Assembly (NCBI GenBank): GCA_051269965.1
Contig: JBNMFK010000068.1
Span: 1 to 14,494 of the forward strand
DNA from: Arcticibacterium sp051269965
Lineage (GTDB): Bacteria; Bacteroidota; Bacteroidia; Cytophagales; Spirosomataceae
Reading direction: 5' to 3'
DNA length: 14,494 bases
Shown here: one piece after another, positions 1 through 9,028 of the stretch
Layout: every line of letters begins with the position of its first letter
Position numbering within the stretch: the first letter of the stretch is position 1
The notes under the pieces: model-generated
Told to the model about the DNA's origin: nothing
Seen by the model: the letters and a program-made list of their open reading frames with translations, nothing else
The model's database searches: none
Translations under genes and position numbers: made by a program

Positions 1-1300
1 TATAGCCAAGTTCGTCGGTTTCGCCATAAACAATACCGGGTTTAATTCCTCCACCTGCCATCCAAATACTGAAACAACGTGGATGATGGTCTCTACCATA
101 ATTATCAGCTTTCAGTGTGCCTTGGCTGTAGTTTGATCGACCAAATTCTCCACCCCAAATGACTAAGGTCTCATCTAAAAGGCCCCGCTGCTTTAAATCC
201 GTAACCAGTGCTGCCGAGGCCTGATCTACATCCATGGCCTGTTTGGTGATTTCATAAGGAAGATTTCCATGTTGGTCCCATCCTTGATGGTAGAGTTGCA
301 CGAATCGTACACCATTTTCAGATAGTTTCCTTGCCAAAAGGCAATTTGCGGAGAATGTGCCAGGCACCAGGCATTCGGGCCCGTAAAGTTTCACAATATT
401 GTCAGGCTCTTTGGAAACATCCATGATCTCAGGCACGGCCGTCTGCATTCTGTAAGCCATTTCATACTGCTTTATTTTTGCACTGATTTCTGGGTCCCCA
501 ATTTTTTCATAAGAAAGTTGATTGAGCTCAGCTAAATTGTCTAACAATTCTCTTCTTTCCTCTCGGTTCATCCCTTTCGGGTCTTTGAGATACAGAACGG
601 GGTCTTCTCCACTGCTAAATTGGACTCCCTGATGCGTGGATTCTAAGAAGCCATTGGTCCATAACTTAGAATAGACACCTTGGCCATTTCCAACACCTCT
701 AGAAAGCAAAACGGTAAATGCAGGCAAATTCTGGTTTTCGCTTCCAAGACCGTAGCTTAACCACGCTCCCATGCTAGGTCTATTTCCTTGCTGAGCACCC
801 GTTTGTAGAAATGTAAGTGCTGGATCATGATTAATAGCTTCTGTATGCATTGACCTAATGATACAAAGGTCGTCAACGATTTTGGAGGTATAAGGGAACA
901 AATCACTAATCCATGCCCTTGATTCGCCATATTGTTTAAATCCAGTAAAAGACCCAACCAATGGGAAAGAGGATTGCCCAGCGGTCATACCCGTGAGTCT
1001 TTGCTCTCCTCTTACAGAATCGGGCAATTCCTGACCGAACATATCTGTAAGTTTAGGCTTGTAATCAAATGACTCTAGCTGTGAAGGAGCACCATTTTGA
1101 AACAAATAGATAACCCTTTTCGCCTTCGGGGCAAAACTTGGTATACCGGGTGTAAATGCCTGCTCGTCTTCTCCTTTTCCTTTAAAAAGATTGGGCGTTA
1201 GTAAAGAACCAAGGGCAAGCGTACCTAATCCTAGGCTTGCTTTAGAGAGAAACCTTCTCCTATTGTGAGTAAGACCGTTTTCAAAAAGCTCTTTTTCCAT
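1..1300 (-). CDS. DUF1501 family exported protein, C-terminus cut by window edge
   Basis: Reading the minus strand from ATG at 1298-1300 gives 433 codons with no stop before the window edge; DUF1501 proteins are usually about 450-490 residues, so roughly the last 30-50 are missing. The N-terminus carries a twin-arginine signal (NRRRFLSKAS, residues 13-22) followed by a hydrophobic Gly/Leu/Ala stretch to about residue 35, so Tat export is expected. Family landmarks are KRVIYLFQNGAPSQLESFD (61-79), INHDPA (156-161), a YHQGWDQHGN block (337-346), IWGGEFGRSN (381-390) and GRDHHPRC (402-409). The family is related to the alkaline phosphatase/sulfatase fold; its substrate is unknown. The ATG lies one base after the stop of the DUF1549/DUF1553 gene, so the two are almost certainly one transcript and probably translationally coupled. 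This pairing is typical of these families. I am sure of the family, not of any function. Confidence 0.93.
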   Translation of the reverse strand, partial: MEKELFENGLTHNRRRFLSKASLGLGTLALGSLLTPNLFKGKGEDEQAFTPGIPSFAPKAKRVIYLFQNGAPSQLESFDYKPKLTDMFGQELPDSVRGEQRLTGMTAGQSSFPLVGSFTGFKQYGESRAWISDLFPYTSKIVDDLCIIRSMHTEAINHDPALTFLQTGAQQGNRPSMGAWLSYGLGSENQNLPAFTVLLSRGVGNGQGVYSKLWTNGFLESTHQGVQFSSGEDPVLYLKDPKGMNREERRELLDNLAELNQLSYEKIGDPEISAKIKQYEMAYRMQTAVPEIMDVSKEPDNIVKLYGPECLVPGTFSANCLLARKLSENGVRFVQLYHQGWDQHGNLPYEITKQAMDVDQASAALVTDLKQRGLLDETLVIWGGEFGRSNYSQGTLKADNYGRDHHPRCFSIWMAGGGIKPGIVYGETDELGY

Positions 1301-1301
1301 A

Positions 1302-3617
1302 TTAAGTTTTGCTGAAAGTCTCTTCCATATTATAAATGATAGAAATGGTCTGCATGAGTGCTGCCACTTCTACACTGTTCAAAGATTTGTCTTGTGGATA
1401 CTCCCCAATTTGAAGTAAATCATGAGCACTTTTCTCTGTTAAGGTCTTCCTTTTTTGAGCAACGAAATTTGTCAATATATCAATTTCTTTTTGACTTGGT
1501 TTACGACACACGATCGCTCTAAAGGCCTTATAAACCTTTTCATTTGTATTTGATTTCTCTTTCAAAAGCTTGGCTGCAAATACCCTAGAAGCTTCAAGAA
1601 TTGTAGGGTCATTTAAAAGAACCAGAGCCTGTAAAGGCGTATTTGTCATTAATCTGCCTACTTGGCATTGGTCTCTATTACTTGCATCAAAAATTGTCAT
1701 TGCAGGTGGGGGAACTGTTCTTTTGATAAAACAATACAAACCTCTACGATATAAATCTTCTCCATGATCCTGTTTATATAATGCCAATATCCCTCGTCCT
1801 GATGAGGCCCCCTCCCAAAGTCCATCTGGCTGGTACGGTTTAATACTAGGGCCACCAATATCCCTTGTTATCAAGCCACTTGTGGCAAGCACTAGATCAC
1901 GCATAAACTCAGCCTTTAGTCGAAATCTTGGAGCTCTTGATAACCAAGTGTTTTCTGGGTCCTTACGCAGTAATTCTTCTGTTAATTCTGCTGATTGACG
2001 ATAAGTAGCAGAACTTACAATTTGACTAATCAGCCTCTTTATATCCCAATTATGTTCCACAAAATCTACCGCCATCCAATCAAGTAATTCTGGATGACTA
2101 GGTAAACTACCTTGCATTCCAAAATCTCCTACGGAACTTACCAATCCTTGGCCAAAAAATTCTTGCCATAGTTGATTTACAAAAACTCTTGCTGTTAGTG
2201 GATTTTTTGAGTCAAAAAGCCATTTGGATAAACCCAATCTATTTTTTGGAAGGTCTTTGGTAAAAGGTAAAATAAAGTCTGGTGCATTAGGAGCCACTTC
2301 CTCTCCGTGTTGATCATATGCACCACGTTGTAAAATATACGTAGGACGTGTACTGTCAGCTAACTCGCCCATGATTGAGACAATGAGTTTATTAGTATCT
2401 TTCTTATTAATGAAAGTCATGATACTATCCGTTGCAGCATTGCTTATCTGCATAAAAGGAACTTTTGCATAGGTTTCGGGTCCACCAACAACTGATTCTC
2501 GACCTCGCTCTTTGATGTTATTGAAAAAGGCAAAAAGCTGATAATAGTCTTTTTGAGAGATTGGGTCATATTTGTGGTCGTGACATGTTGCACATTCCAT
2601 TGTCATTCCCATAAAAGCTTTGCCAAAAGTATTGGTACGATCGGCAACATATGATACCCTGTACTCTTCATCAATTATTCCCCCCTCTTCCGTGATTTTA
2701 TGATTGCGATTAAAAGCGGTTGCCAATATTTGCTCTTGACCGGCATTTGGGAGAAGGTCCCCAGCTATTTGCCATGTTACAAATTCATTATACGGCATGT
2801 TTTGGTTAAATTTATGAATTACCCAATCACGCCAAGGCCATTGGCTACGATAGCTATCGTCCTGAAATCCATGAGAATCTGCAAATCGTGCGATATCCAT
2901 CCAATAAACCGCCATTTTTTCTCCGTAGGCAGAGCTATTTATAAGGTGTTGAATAACCTTTTCGTAGGCTTGATCACTTTCATCCGTTAAAAAGCTATCC
3001 ATCAATTCAATACTAGGAGGTAATCCTGTAAGGTCAAAACTTACTCTTTTCAAAAGATTTTCTTTATTGGCTTCTTTTTGATGTTCAAGACCATTTTTTC
3101 TCTGTTTATCCAATACAAAATAGTCTATCTCATTCTTAACCCAGTTCACATCATTCGCAGGAGGTAGTTTGGATTTCTGTGGTACTACGAATGCCCAGTG
3201 TGGCTTATACACGGCACCTTGTTTAATCCATTTCTCGATAATCTCTATTTCTGAATTGTTCAATTTGAGATTTGAGGAAGGCGGCGGCATTTTCTGCTCG
3301 GGGTCATTTGAGATAAGTCTTTTGTAAACCTCCGAGTCATGAGGCTTTTTGGGAATTATGGCATGTGCGTCTGGTGTTTCTTGCAGTGCCTTGTATGCTT
3401 CATCGGCAATGTCTAGTCTTAATCCTGCTTTTCGTTTGTTAGCATCTGGGCCATGACAAGAGAAACAATTGTCCGATAAAATAGGACGAATATGGAAGTT
3501 ATAATCAACGATATCGGGTATTTCTTTCTCTGAAGAGTCTCCAGTTGAACAAGAAAATTGAATTGTTACTAAAATACCTGCGGCTAAAAATAACAGTAAG
3601 GCTTTTTTGAACGTCAT
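1302..3617 (-). CDS. Planctomycete-type cytochrome c / DUF1549 / DUF1553 lipoprotein
   Basis: The protein is 771 residues from ATG at 3615-3617. The frame stays open to a TTG eight codons upstream (3641), but the ATG places a hydrophobic signal (MTFKKALLLFLAAG) at the N-terminus and is preferred. The signal ends at Cys23 within QFSC, an imperfect lipobox, so lipid attachment is likely but not certain. Domains in order: a PSCyt1-type module with heme motif CFSCH (51-55) and MPPPSS (about 110-115) as possible distal Met region; DUF1549 (about 155-370), which includes RVSFDLTGLPP and a second CxxCH, CATCH (342-346), followed by DHKYDP; and DUF1553 (about 465-730), with LTARVFVNQLWQEFFG and LMTNTPLQALVLLNDP. 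The protein is expected outside the cytoplasm, with heme attached there. Next gene downstream is its usual DUF1501 partner. The domain set is common in Planctomycetes and occurs in Bacteroidota. The electron-transfer partner and substrate are unknown. Confidence 0.93.
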   Translation of the reverse strand: MTFKKALLLFLAAGILVTIQFSCSTGDSSEKEIPDIVDYNFHIRPILSDNCFSCHGPDANKRKAGLRLDIADEAYKALQETPDAHAIIPKKPHDSEVYKRLISNDPEQKMPPPSSNLKLNNSEIEIIEKWIKQGAVYKPHWAFVVPQKSKLPPANDVNWVKNEIDYFVLDKQRKNGLEHQKEANKENLLKRVSFDLTGLPPSIELMDSFLTDESDQAYEKVIQHLINSSAYGEKMAVYWMDIARFADSHGFQDDSYRSQWPWRDWVIHKFNQNMPYNEFVTWQIAGDLLPNAGQEQILATAFNRNHKITEEGGIIDEEYRVSYVADRTNTFGKAFMGMTMECATCHDHKYDPISQKDYYQLFAFFNNIKERGRESVVGGPETYAKVPFMQISNAATDSIMTFINKKDTNKLIVSIMGELADSTRPTYILQRGAYDQHGEEVAPNAPDFILPFTKDLPKNRLGLSKWLFDSKNPLTARVFVNQLWQEFFGQGLVSSVGDFGMQGSLPSHPELLDWMAVDFVEHNWDIKRLISQIVSSATYRQSAELTEELLRKDPENTWLSRAPRFRLKAEFMRDLVLATSGLITRDIGGPSIKPYQPDGLWEGASSGRGILALYKQDHGEDLYRRGLYCFIKRTVPPPAMTIFDASNRDQCQVGRLMTNTPLQALVLLNDPTILEASRVFAAKLLKEKSNTNEKVYKAFRAIVCRKPSQKEIDILTNFVAQKRKTLTEKSAHDLLQIGEYPQDKSLNSVEVAALMQTISIIYNMEETFSKT

Positions 3618-3638
3618 TATGGTAGGTTGAGTATTAAT

Positions 3639-3646
3639 CAAAAATA
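3639..3646 (-). promoter_or_regulatory. Possible Bacteroidota -7 promoter element before the DUF1549 gene
   Basis: The minus strand reads TATTTTTG here, matching the Bacteroidota sigma-A -7 consensus TAnnTTTG, 21 bases before the preferred ATG at 3617. If real, the transcript would start at about 3632, which also rules out the upstream TTG start at 3641. I could not find a clear TTTG -33 element at the right distance, and such AT-rich matches arise often by chance. Confidence 0.25.
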
Positions 3647-3896
3647 AGAAAATCCTAGAGAAATTAGTTGGAAATCTTATATTTGAAAAATAGCAACTGT
3701 TATAGTATTTCTTTCAGTCAAATAAATGTTAGAATGGCATGAATAGATACAGAACCTTACCAAGATTACTTCATTATGGTATCCTATGTAGTCGCTCAAT
3801 CTATGACAAAACGGCTTTTATTCTCGTTCCTACGCTGCTTTAGACTTCAAGGATATTGGATTGGTTAAACACCTTTTTCGAAGGCGATCTGTTATC
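3642..3896. other. Intergenic stretch with no supported gene
   Basis: About 255 bases between the cytochrome/DUF1549 gene and the permease ghost. All six frames are short or broken by stops. Reading the minus strand on from the ghost, the frame loses likeness to permeases after about codon 34 and soon hits a stop. One plus-strand frame (about 3805-3921) encodes a short basic peptide including LFRRRSVIERG, which I do not recognise with confidence. No rho-independent terminator with a clear stem and U tract was found. It is probably decayed permease or mobile-element DNA plus the promoter of the downstream gene. Confidence 0.5.
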
Positions 3897-3998
3897 GAAC
3901 GAGGTAATTCCAATCGCTAAGCATAAGACAGTGGTAGCACTGAATATCGTATTCCTAATCAAGCTCTTTCAAGCAATTTTGAAATAATTCTTTATTAT
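3897..3998 (-). pseudogene. Ghost of a permease N-terminus (about 34 codons)
   Basis: Minus-strand codons from 3998 read IIKNYFKIA, then a stop, then KSLIRNTIFSATTV and LCLAIGITSF. This lines up with the shared permease start (MIKNYFKIAWRNL, then first membrane segment with ...GLxxG...). Two decisive lesions are visible: the start ATG is now ATA (3996-3998) and the invariant Trp10 TGG is now TGA (3969-3971), both G-to-A changes on the coding strand. DNA flanking the start also matches that of gene E (an ATTATRATAAAGAATTATTTC-like block). Likeness ends inside the first membrane segment. It sits 37 bases after the stop of gene E, close to the 59-64 base spacing of the intact array members, so it marks a former sixth or seventh copy whose body has been lost. 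It cannot make protein. Confidence 0.8.
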
Positions 3999-4035
3999 AA
4001 TGTTAGATTTTCTGTCCAATAAATGACTAATCTTA

Positions 4036-6465
4036 CTATTCTATTTTTATGCTGTCAATAGGATTTGCACGAGCGGCCAGTATGGTTTTGTAAACAACGG
4101 TAAGTAGGTTGACGCCAACAGTAAGGATGGCAGCTAGCACAAGTAGTACTGTGGTATTTTGGATACGCTGAGCGTAGCCATCAAGCCAAGAATTCATGCC
4201 ATAAATGGCCAAAGGGGCTGCTATTAGGATAGAAACCACCACGAGTATTACAAACTCCTTAGAGAGCAGCTGGGTTAGTTGGCGTTCGGATGCTCCTAGT
4301 ACTTTTCTTACTCCTATTTCTTTGGTTCTACGTTCCAGACTAAAAGAAACCAAGCCCCAAATACCCAATAAACTTATGATAATGGCCAATGTGGTAAACG
4401 TGTAAGATACTTTTTGAAGACGCTGTTCGTCTGCATATACGGCAGCTATTTCTTTATCTAAAAAAGTAAACTCAAAGGGCACACCCGGATTTATGTCGCT
4501 CCATTTCTGCTCTATGTTAGCTAAAAATTCTGCTGTATTGGGAGTCGAATAATTTACGATGGCATTGGATAGACCCGAATCATAAAAAGTAGCTACTGGG
4601 AGCACTTCATCTTTTAAAGACAAGAAATTATAATCTTTAATGACCCCTACCACCGTGAATGGTCTTCGGGCGGTGCCGTCGGATCTTGGCTGGCGGTTAA
4701 ATATTGTCCCTACGGCTTCCGTTTCTTCTATGCCCAACTTTCTTAAGAAGGCTTGATTTACAACCATTTGACTGGTGTCTGTTGGAGAAATGGAGCGACC
4801 TTGGACTAGTTCAATTCCCATGGTCTCAAAGAAGTCTTCGCTGGCCAAATTGTACTGAACTACAAAACCATCATCTATGGTTTTTCCTCGCTCATACACT
4901 AATTGGTCATACCAAATATTTTGCGACGGGTAAAATTCACTGGCCCCGACGTTATTCACTTGAGACATCTCTTCTAATTCACTTTTTAAGCTGACGTAGT
5001 TCCCCGAACTAATGGAAGTTTTTAAAGGAATAATGAGCTTTTGATTTTGAGAGAATCCCATATCAGAAGTACTCATATGATTGATTTGCTTAGAGATAAC
5101 AGCAACGGCATAAATCAATAAGAAAACCATAGAGAATTGGAAAACTACCAATCCGTTCCGGAGAGAGAAAGCCTTATTCTTTCCCATGAAGCCCTTCTTT
5201 AGGACCTTTAAAGGCTCAATGACAGAAAGGTAAAAAGCTGGATAAATGCCAGACAAAAGACCTGTTATTAGACCTAATAAAGCTATTGTGCCAAACATGT
5301 TAGAAGAGAATATGTCCATCATTTTCATGTCGCTACCGAACAGTTCATTCACATAGGGCAATAATAATAGAAGGGCAGGAATAGCCATCAATACAGCAAG
5401 TAAAGAAACCAATAAGGACTCTACAATAAACTGATACATGAGCGACTTGCTAGCGGCCCCATTTACTTTTCTTACGCCTATTTCTTTGGCTCTTCTGGTA
5501 GCCTGGGCAGTAGTAAGGTTGATATAGTTTACGCATGCCATGAGCTGAATAAAAAAACCGATGGCCAGAAGCATATAAATATATTTGATAGAGGAGTTGG
5601 GACTCAGAGGAAACTCATATTCTGAGGTTTTGAGGTGAACGTCCGTAATTGGAATTAGGCTGATCACTTTTTTCTTATTGGCCGCTGCTAGCTGTTCTGC
5701 ACCATACGTTTCTAGCATATTTGGAAATTTGGCGGCTAACTGGCTTGGGCTACTTTGTTGATGAATTTTTATGTATGTATGCACAAAATTGTTTCCAGAC
5801 CACTCATCACTTGTTAGTACATAACTTCCCATGCCTGTGGCTCCCATGCTCATCATGAAAGTGGGCTGAATGCGTGTTTTTCCTAAGTTTTCGTCAAAAA
5901 CGGCTGTAACGGTTAGCGAATTTTCATCATTCCCGCTTATAATTTTTAGATGCTGACCTACCGCAGAATGCGTGCTTCCAAAGAGCTTAAGAGCCGTTTT
6001 TGAAGATAAGATGATACTACTAGGGTTTGCCAAGGCGGTTTCAGAATCACCATGAAGTAGAGGCATGTTAAAAACATCAAATAGAGTCGAGTCGACTAAG
6101 TATCCTCCAGATTGGAAAAAGGATTTGTCTGAACCTTCCACGCTCATTAGGAACTCTTCCCCAAGAGAAACAATTCTCGCTTGAGCCATGACCTCTTCGT
6201 AATCTTTAGCGATAGTAGGTCCAATAGGAGGGCCAGAGCTAATCATATTTGCCCTTTGATCTCCGCCATTGATATTCAAGGTGGCTACTTTATAAATGTT
6301 TTGGTAGTCTTTGAAATGTTCTTCATATCCAAACTGGTTTTGGACATAAAGCAGAATTGCCAAACTACAGATAGTGCCCGCAGTTAGTCCCACGAGATTA
6401 ATAAGGCCAAACGACTTTAAGTTGAGGAGGTTTCTCCAGGCTATTTTGAAATAATTCTTTATCAT
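4036..6465 (-). CDS. ABC transporter permease E (double MacB-core/FtsX type)
   Basis: 809 residues from ATG at 6463-6465, ending TAG. Predicted inner-membrane subunit of a MacB/LolE-like (type VII) ABC system, which uses cytoplasmic ATP hydrolysis to drive movements in a large extracytoplasmic domain. Layout: membrane segment 1 (about 20-42), first MacB-type core (about 45-290), segments 2-4 (about 295-318, 346-372, 388-414) forming the first FtsX unit, segment 5 (about 436-457), second core (to about 680), segments 6-8 (about 688-710, 738-758, 771-793). The likely ATPase-contacting coupling motifs are intact: RAKEIGVRK (325-333) and RTKEIGVRK (713-721). The C-terminus NPIDSIKIE departs from the NPVKSLKSD/E seen in B and C, so this is the most divergent array member. 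It starts 62 bases after gene D. Substrate is unknown; efflux, lipoprotein release or envelope signalling are all possible. Confidence 0.93.
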   Translation of the reverse strand: MIKNYFKIAWRNLLNLKSFGLINLVGLTAGTICSLAILLYVQNQFGYEEHFKDYQNIYKVATLNINGGDQRANMISSGPPIGPTIAKDYEEVMAQARIVSLGEEFLMSVEGSDKSFFQSGGYLVDSTLFDVFNMPLLHGDSETALANPSSIILSSKTALKLFGSTHSAVGQHLKIISGNDENSLTVTAVFDENLGKTRIQPTFMMSMGATGMGSYVLTSDEWSGNNFVHTYIKIHQQSSPSQLAAKFPNMLETYGAEQLAAANKKKVISLIPITDVHLKTSEYEFPLSPNSSIKYIYMLLAIGFFIQLMACVNYINLTTAQATRRAKEIGVRKVNGAASKSLMYQFIVESLLVSLLAVLMAIPALLLLLPYVNELFGSDMKMMDIFSSNMFGTIALLGLITGLLSGIYPAFYLSVIEPLKVLKKGFMGKNKAFSLRNGLVVFQFSMVFLLIYAVAVISKQINHMSTSDMGFSQNQKLIIPLKTSISSGNYVSLKSELEEMSQVNNVGASEFYPSQNIWYDQLVYERGKTIDDGFVVQYNLASEDFFETMGIELVQGRSISPTDTSQMVVNQAFLRKLGIEETEAVGTIFNRQPRSDGTARRPFTVVGVIKDYNFLSLKDEVLPVATFYDSGLSNAIVNYSTPNTAEFLANIEQKWSDINPGVPFEFTFLDKEIAAVYADEQRLQKVSYTFTTLAIIISLLGIWGLVSFSLERRTKEIGVRKVLGASERQLTQLLSKEFVILVVVSILIAAPLAIYGMNSWLDGYAQRIQNTTVLLVLAAILTVGVNLLTVVYKTILAARANPIDSIKIE

Positions 6466-6527
6466 AATTTGTTTAATCTTCTATTGACTTGATTTTAGCA
6501 CGTGGTGAGTTTGTGGAATCATCAGGA

Positions 6528-8912
6528 CTAGTCTGTTTTTAAACTTTTAACGGGATCCATGGAGGCTGCTTTTATAGCTTGATAGCTGACCGTAAATAGA
6601 GTTATAGCAATAGCTCCAATTCCGGCTGCAGCAAAAACCCACCAAGCAAATTCTGTTCTGTAGGTGTATCTACTCATGAGGAGAGACATGAGGTACCAAG
6701 AGAGTGGGATTGCGATGGCCAAAGAGACGAAGACCAGTAGCACAAAGTCCTTTGACAGCATGGCCCAAAGCGAACTTACAGAGGCTCCTAGTACTTTTCG
6801 GATACCAATTTCCTTGGTTCTTTGTTCTGCCATAAAAGAAGCAAGACCAAACAGCCCTAAACAGCTTATCAGTATGGCTAAAAATGTAAATACGCTCGCC
6901 ATGTTGCCTATTTGCTCTTCAATGGCAAACTTTTGACCATACTCAGAATCTACAAAAGCATACTCAAATGGTACGGCTGGAAAGTGCTTTTTAAATACTC
7001 CTTCTATGGTACTTATGTTTTCACTGCCACTTTGATCTGGATTTAATCTTATGTTATAAAAGCTGGCTTCGTCACTTTTATTAAAAACATACCAAGCCTG
7101 TTTAACAGGTTCAAAAGGTGACTGCACAATCATGTCTGAAACCACTCCAATAATTGTCATACTTGGCCCACCATAGTCGCTTCTAATGATGGCTCCCACA
7201 GGGTTTTCGAGCCCCATATATTTGACGGCAGCTTCATTAATTAATACACCATTTGAGTCGGTTACCATTTCTCTTGAGAAGTCTCTGCCAGCCACTATGG
7301 TAAGATTTAAAGATTTGGCGAAGTCATGTGAAACTTCGGTATAGGCCAAACTCTCTTGGAAATCGTCTGGCTTTCCTTCCCAAGAGTAACCAGACCTATT
7401 GGACCAAACGCTGGTGGTAGGAGCACTTGAGGATGACATCTCTATTATCGCTCCAGAGCGAATTAACTCTGAACGCATAAAGTCATATTTCCCTGAGAAG
7501 TCATTACTCATGACTGGAACTTGAACCAAACCCTCTTTGTCATAACCAATCGGTCTATTTTTGCCATATTCTATTTGTCTCATGATAAGAACAGTGCTTA
7601 TAATAAGCGTGACTGAGACGGTGAATTGTAGAATTACAAGAGCCTTGCGAGGAAGTGAGGCAAACTTGCCTGCTTTAAATGGCCCCTTTAATACTCTTAC
7701 AGGCTCAAAGGACGAGAGAAAAAGAGCAGGATAGCTGCCAGAAAAAAAAGACGTAAGAAGTATGAAAATTAGCGAAGCTATCCAAAAAGTGGACTCTGCC
7801 CATGGGAAAGTTAAATAGGCATTGGCTAAATCATTAAAGGGTTTTAAACTTAGATATACGAAGACTAGTGCCAAAACAAAGGAAAAGAGAACGGTTATGA
7901 ATGACTCGATAAGAAACTGTGTGATGAGCTGACTCCTTTGAGAACCTATTGATTTTCTAACGCCGACTTCTTTGGCTCGTTTTTCTGATTTGGCGGTACT
8001 CAAATTCATGAAATTTATACAAGCTAAAAACAAGACGAAAATTCCGATAATACTAAAAAGCCAAACAAGCTGGATACGCCCGCCACTTTGAACACCATTC
8101 TTGAAAAGGGACTTCAAATACCAGTCTTTCATAGGATGCAAGAAGAGCTCTGGATTGAAGCTTTTACTTTCCATGGCATTTTTCTTGACATCTTTTATTA
8201 CTACGTTTAACTTATCCAAAGAAGTATTTGACGCTAATTCAGCATAAAGCTTATTGGAGTTGTCACCCCATTGGTCTACCGTCCAAGCGACAGAAGGCTG
8301 AGTAATATATTTTTTCCAAGGGACGATGAAGTCCATACTGGCAAAATCATTATTTTCTGGGATATCCTGATAAACGGCGGTTACCACAAGGTCAGATTCG
8401 TTGTTGAATTTAACGATTTTGTCAATAGCACTTTCGTCTTTAAATAAAGCCTTGGCAGCAGATGCCGAAAGCATGATAGAGTTAATATCATTAAGTCCAT
8501 TTTTTGTGCCCGAGAGAATCTCTAAATGAAGTAAATCTGGAGCACTTTTTTGCATGAAATTTCCCTCCTTAGAAATGTTTGTGTCCTTGTAAGACAAGTA
8601 TTTAGTTTTTGGATTGGAACTCATGACCAAGTAACTGAAATGGCCCATATAATCGTTTCTCATAGCCTTTTCAAGAGGGATAGGCACTGACGTACTGGAT
8701 CTGATTTCATTATTAAAAGTCTGATTTTGATAAAACTTGACCACCCTAGACTTATTTGAGAAATAGTCATTAAAGTTAAACATTGAGCTAACCCAAAGAG
8801 CAATAATCATAGAGACGGCCAATCCTATGGACAAACCAAGAATATTGATTACTGAAAAGGTAGGGCTTCCTACCAAATTTCTCCAAGCGATTTTAAAGTA
8901 ATTCTTTATCAT
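6528..8912 (-). CDS. ABC transporter permease D (double MacB-core/FtsX type)
   Basis: 794 residues from ATG at 8910-8912. Eight membrane segments are expected at about 20-42, 283-304, 334-356, 374-399, 425-446, 672-694, 723-743 and 755-777, separating two extracytoplasmic MacB-type cores. Both coupling motifs are present: RAKEVGVRK (312-320) and RTKEIGIRK (698-706). Other family marks are NGVQSGGRI before segment 2, ACINFMNLSTA within it, and the closing DPVKSLKTD. It lacks the DELxxDxFH sequence that follows segment 1 in B (C has DELSIDNYH), having SSMFNFNDYF instead, so its first core may recognise a different partner or ligand. Unlike the other copies it has a 163-base upstream gap containing inverted repeats and a sigma-54-like -24 box, so it may head its own transcript together with gene E. 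No ATPase gene is adjacent in this window. Confidence 0.93.
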   Translation of the reverse strand: MIKNYFKIAWRNLVGSPTFSVINILGLSIGLAVSMIIALWVSSMFNFNDYFSNKSRVVKFYQNQTFNNEIRSSTSVPIPLEKAMRNDYMGHFSYLVMSSNPKTKYLSYKDTNISKEGNFMQKSAPDLLHLEILSGTKNGLNDINSIMLSASAAKALFKDESAIDKIVKFNNESDLVVTAVYQDIPENNDFASMDFIVPWKKYITQPSVAWTVDQWGDNSNKLYAELASNTSLDKLNVVIKDVKKNAMESKSFNPELFLHPMKDWYLKSLFKNGVQSGGRIQLVWLFSIIGIFVLFLACINFMNLSTAKSEKRAKEVGVRKSIGSQRSQLITQFLIESFITVLFSFVLALVFVYLSLKPFNDLANAYLTFPWAESTFWIASLIFILLTSFFSGSYPALFLSSFEPVRVLKGPFKAGKFASLPRKALVILQFTVSVTLIISTVLIMRQIEYGKNRPIGYDKEGLVQVPVMSNDFSGKYDFMRSELIRSGAIIEMSSSSAPTTSVWSNRSGYSWEGKPDDFQESLAYTEVSHDFAKSLNLTIVAGRDFSREMVTDSNGVLINEAAVKYMGLENPVGAIIRSDYGGPSMTIIGVVSDMIVQSPFEPVKQAWYVFNKSDEASFYNIRLNPDQSGSENISTIEGVFKKHFPAVPFEYAFVDSEYGQKFAIEEQIGNMASVFTFLAILISCLGLFGLASFMAEQRTKEIGIRKVLGASVSSLWAMLSKDFVLLVFVSLAIAIPLSWYLMSLLMSRYTYRTEFAWWVFAAAGIGAIAITLFTVSYQAIKAASMDPVKSLKTD

Positions 8913-8947
8913 AATTTTAAAGGAATAGGTCTCAGTGAGATTAACTC

Positions 8948-8964
8948 TTAGGTTAATAACCTAA
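8948..8964. repeat. 17-base palindrome TTAGGTT-AAT-AACCTAA
   Basis: Perfect 7-base arms around a 3-base centre, 36 bases before the ATG of permease D. It overlaps where a sigma-54 -12 element would fall, so it could be a repressor operator; it could also be a weak AT-rich hairpin in the leader, or chance. Confidence 0.5.
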
Positions 8965-9028
8965 ACTGTGCCATTTTGTTTAAAATATTTATAATCAATA
9001 ATTTAAAAGAATTATGACTTTGACTAGT

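Noticed and set aside
2700..2990. 96-codon plus-strand frame opposite the DUF1549 gene
   Set aside because: Antisense shadow of conserved DUF1549 coding sequence; no recognisable domain.
3639..3641. TTG start for the cytochrome/DUF1549 lipoprotein
   Set aside because: The ATG eight codons later puts a standard signal peptide at the N-terminus, and the extra residues INTQPTI do not fit one.
3805..3921. Plus-strand short frame with LFRRRSVIERG, reminiscent of a transposase C-terminus (for example IS982 or IS5 type)
   Set aside because: Only about 38 codons, no start, no catalytic residues and no inverted repeats or target duplication; part of it lies opposite the permease ghost. Chance is as likely as an IS remnant.
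4013..4020. TGTCCAAT just upstream of the left ghost, identical to one half of the repeat at 9029-9044
   Set aside because: An 8-base match with no second arm here is expected by chance in a window of this size.
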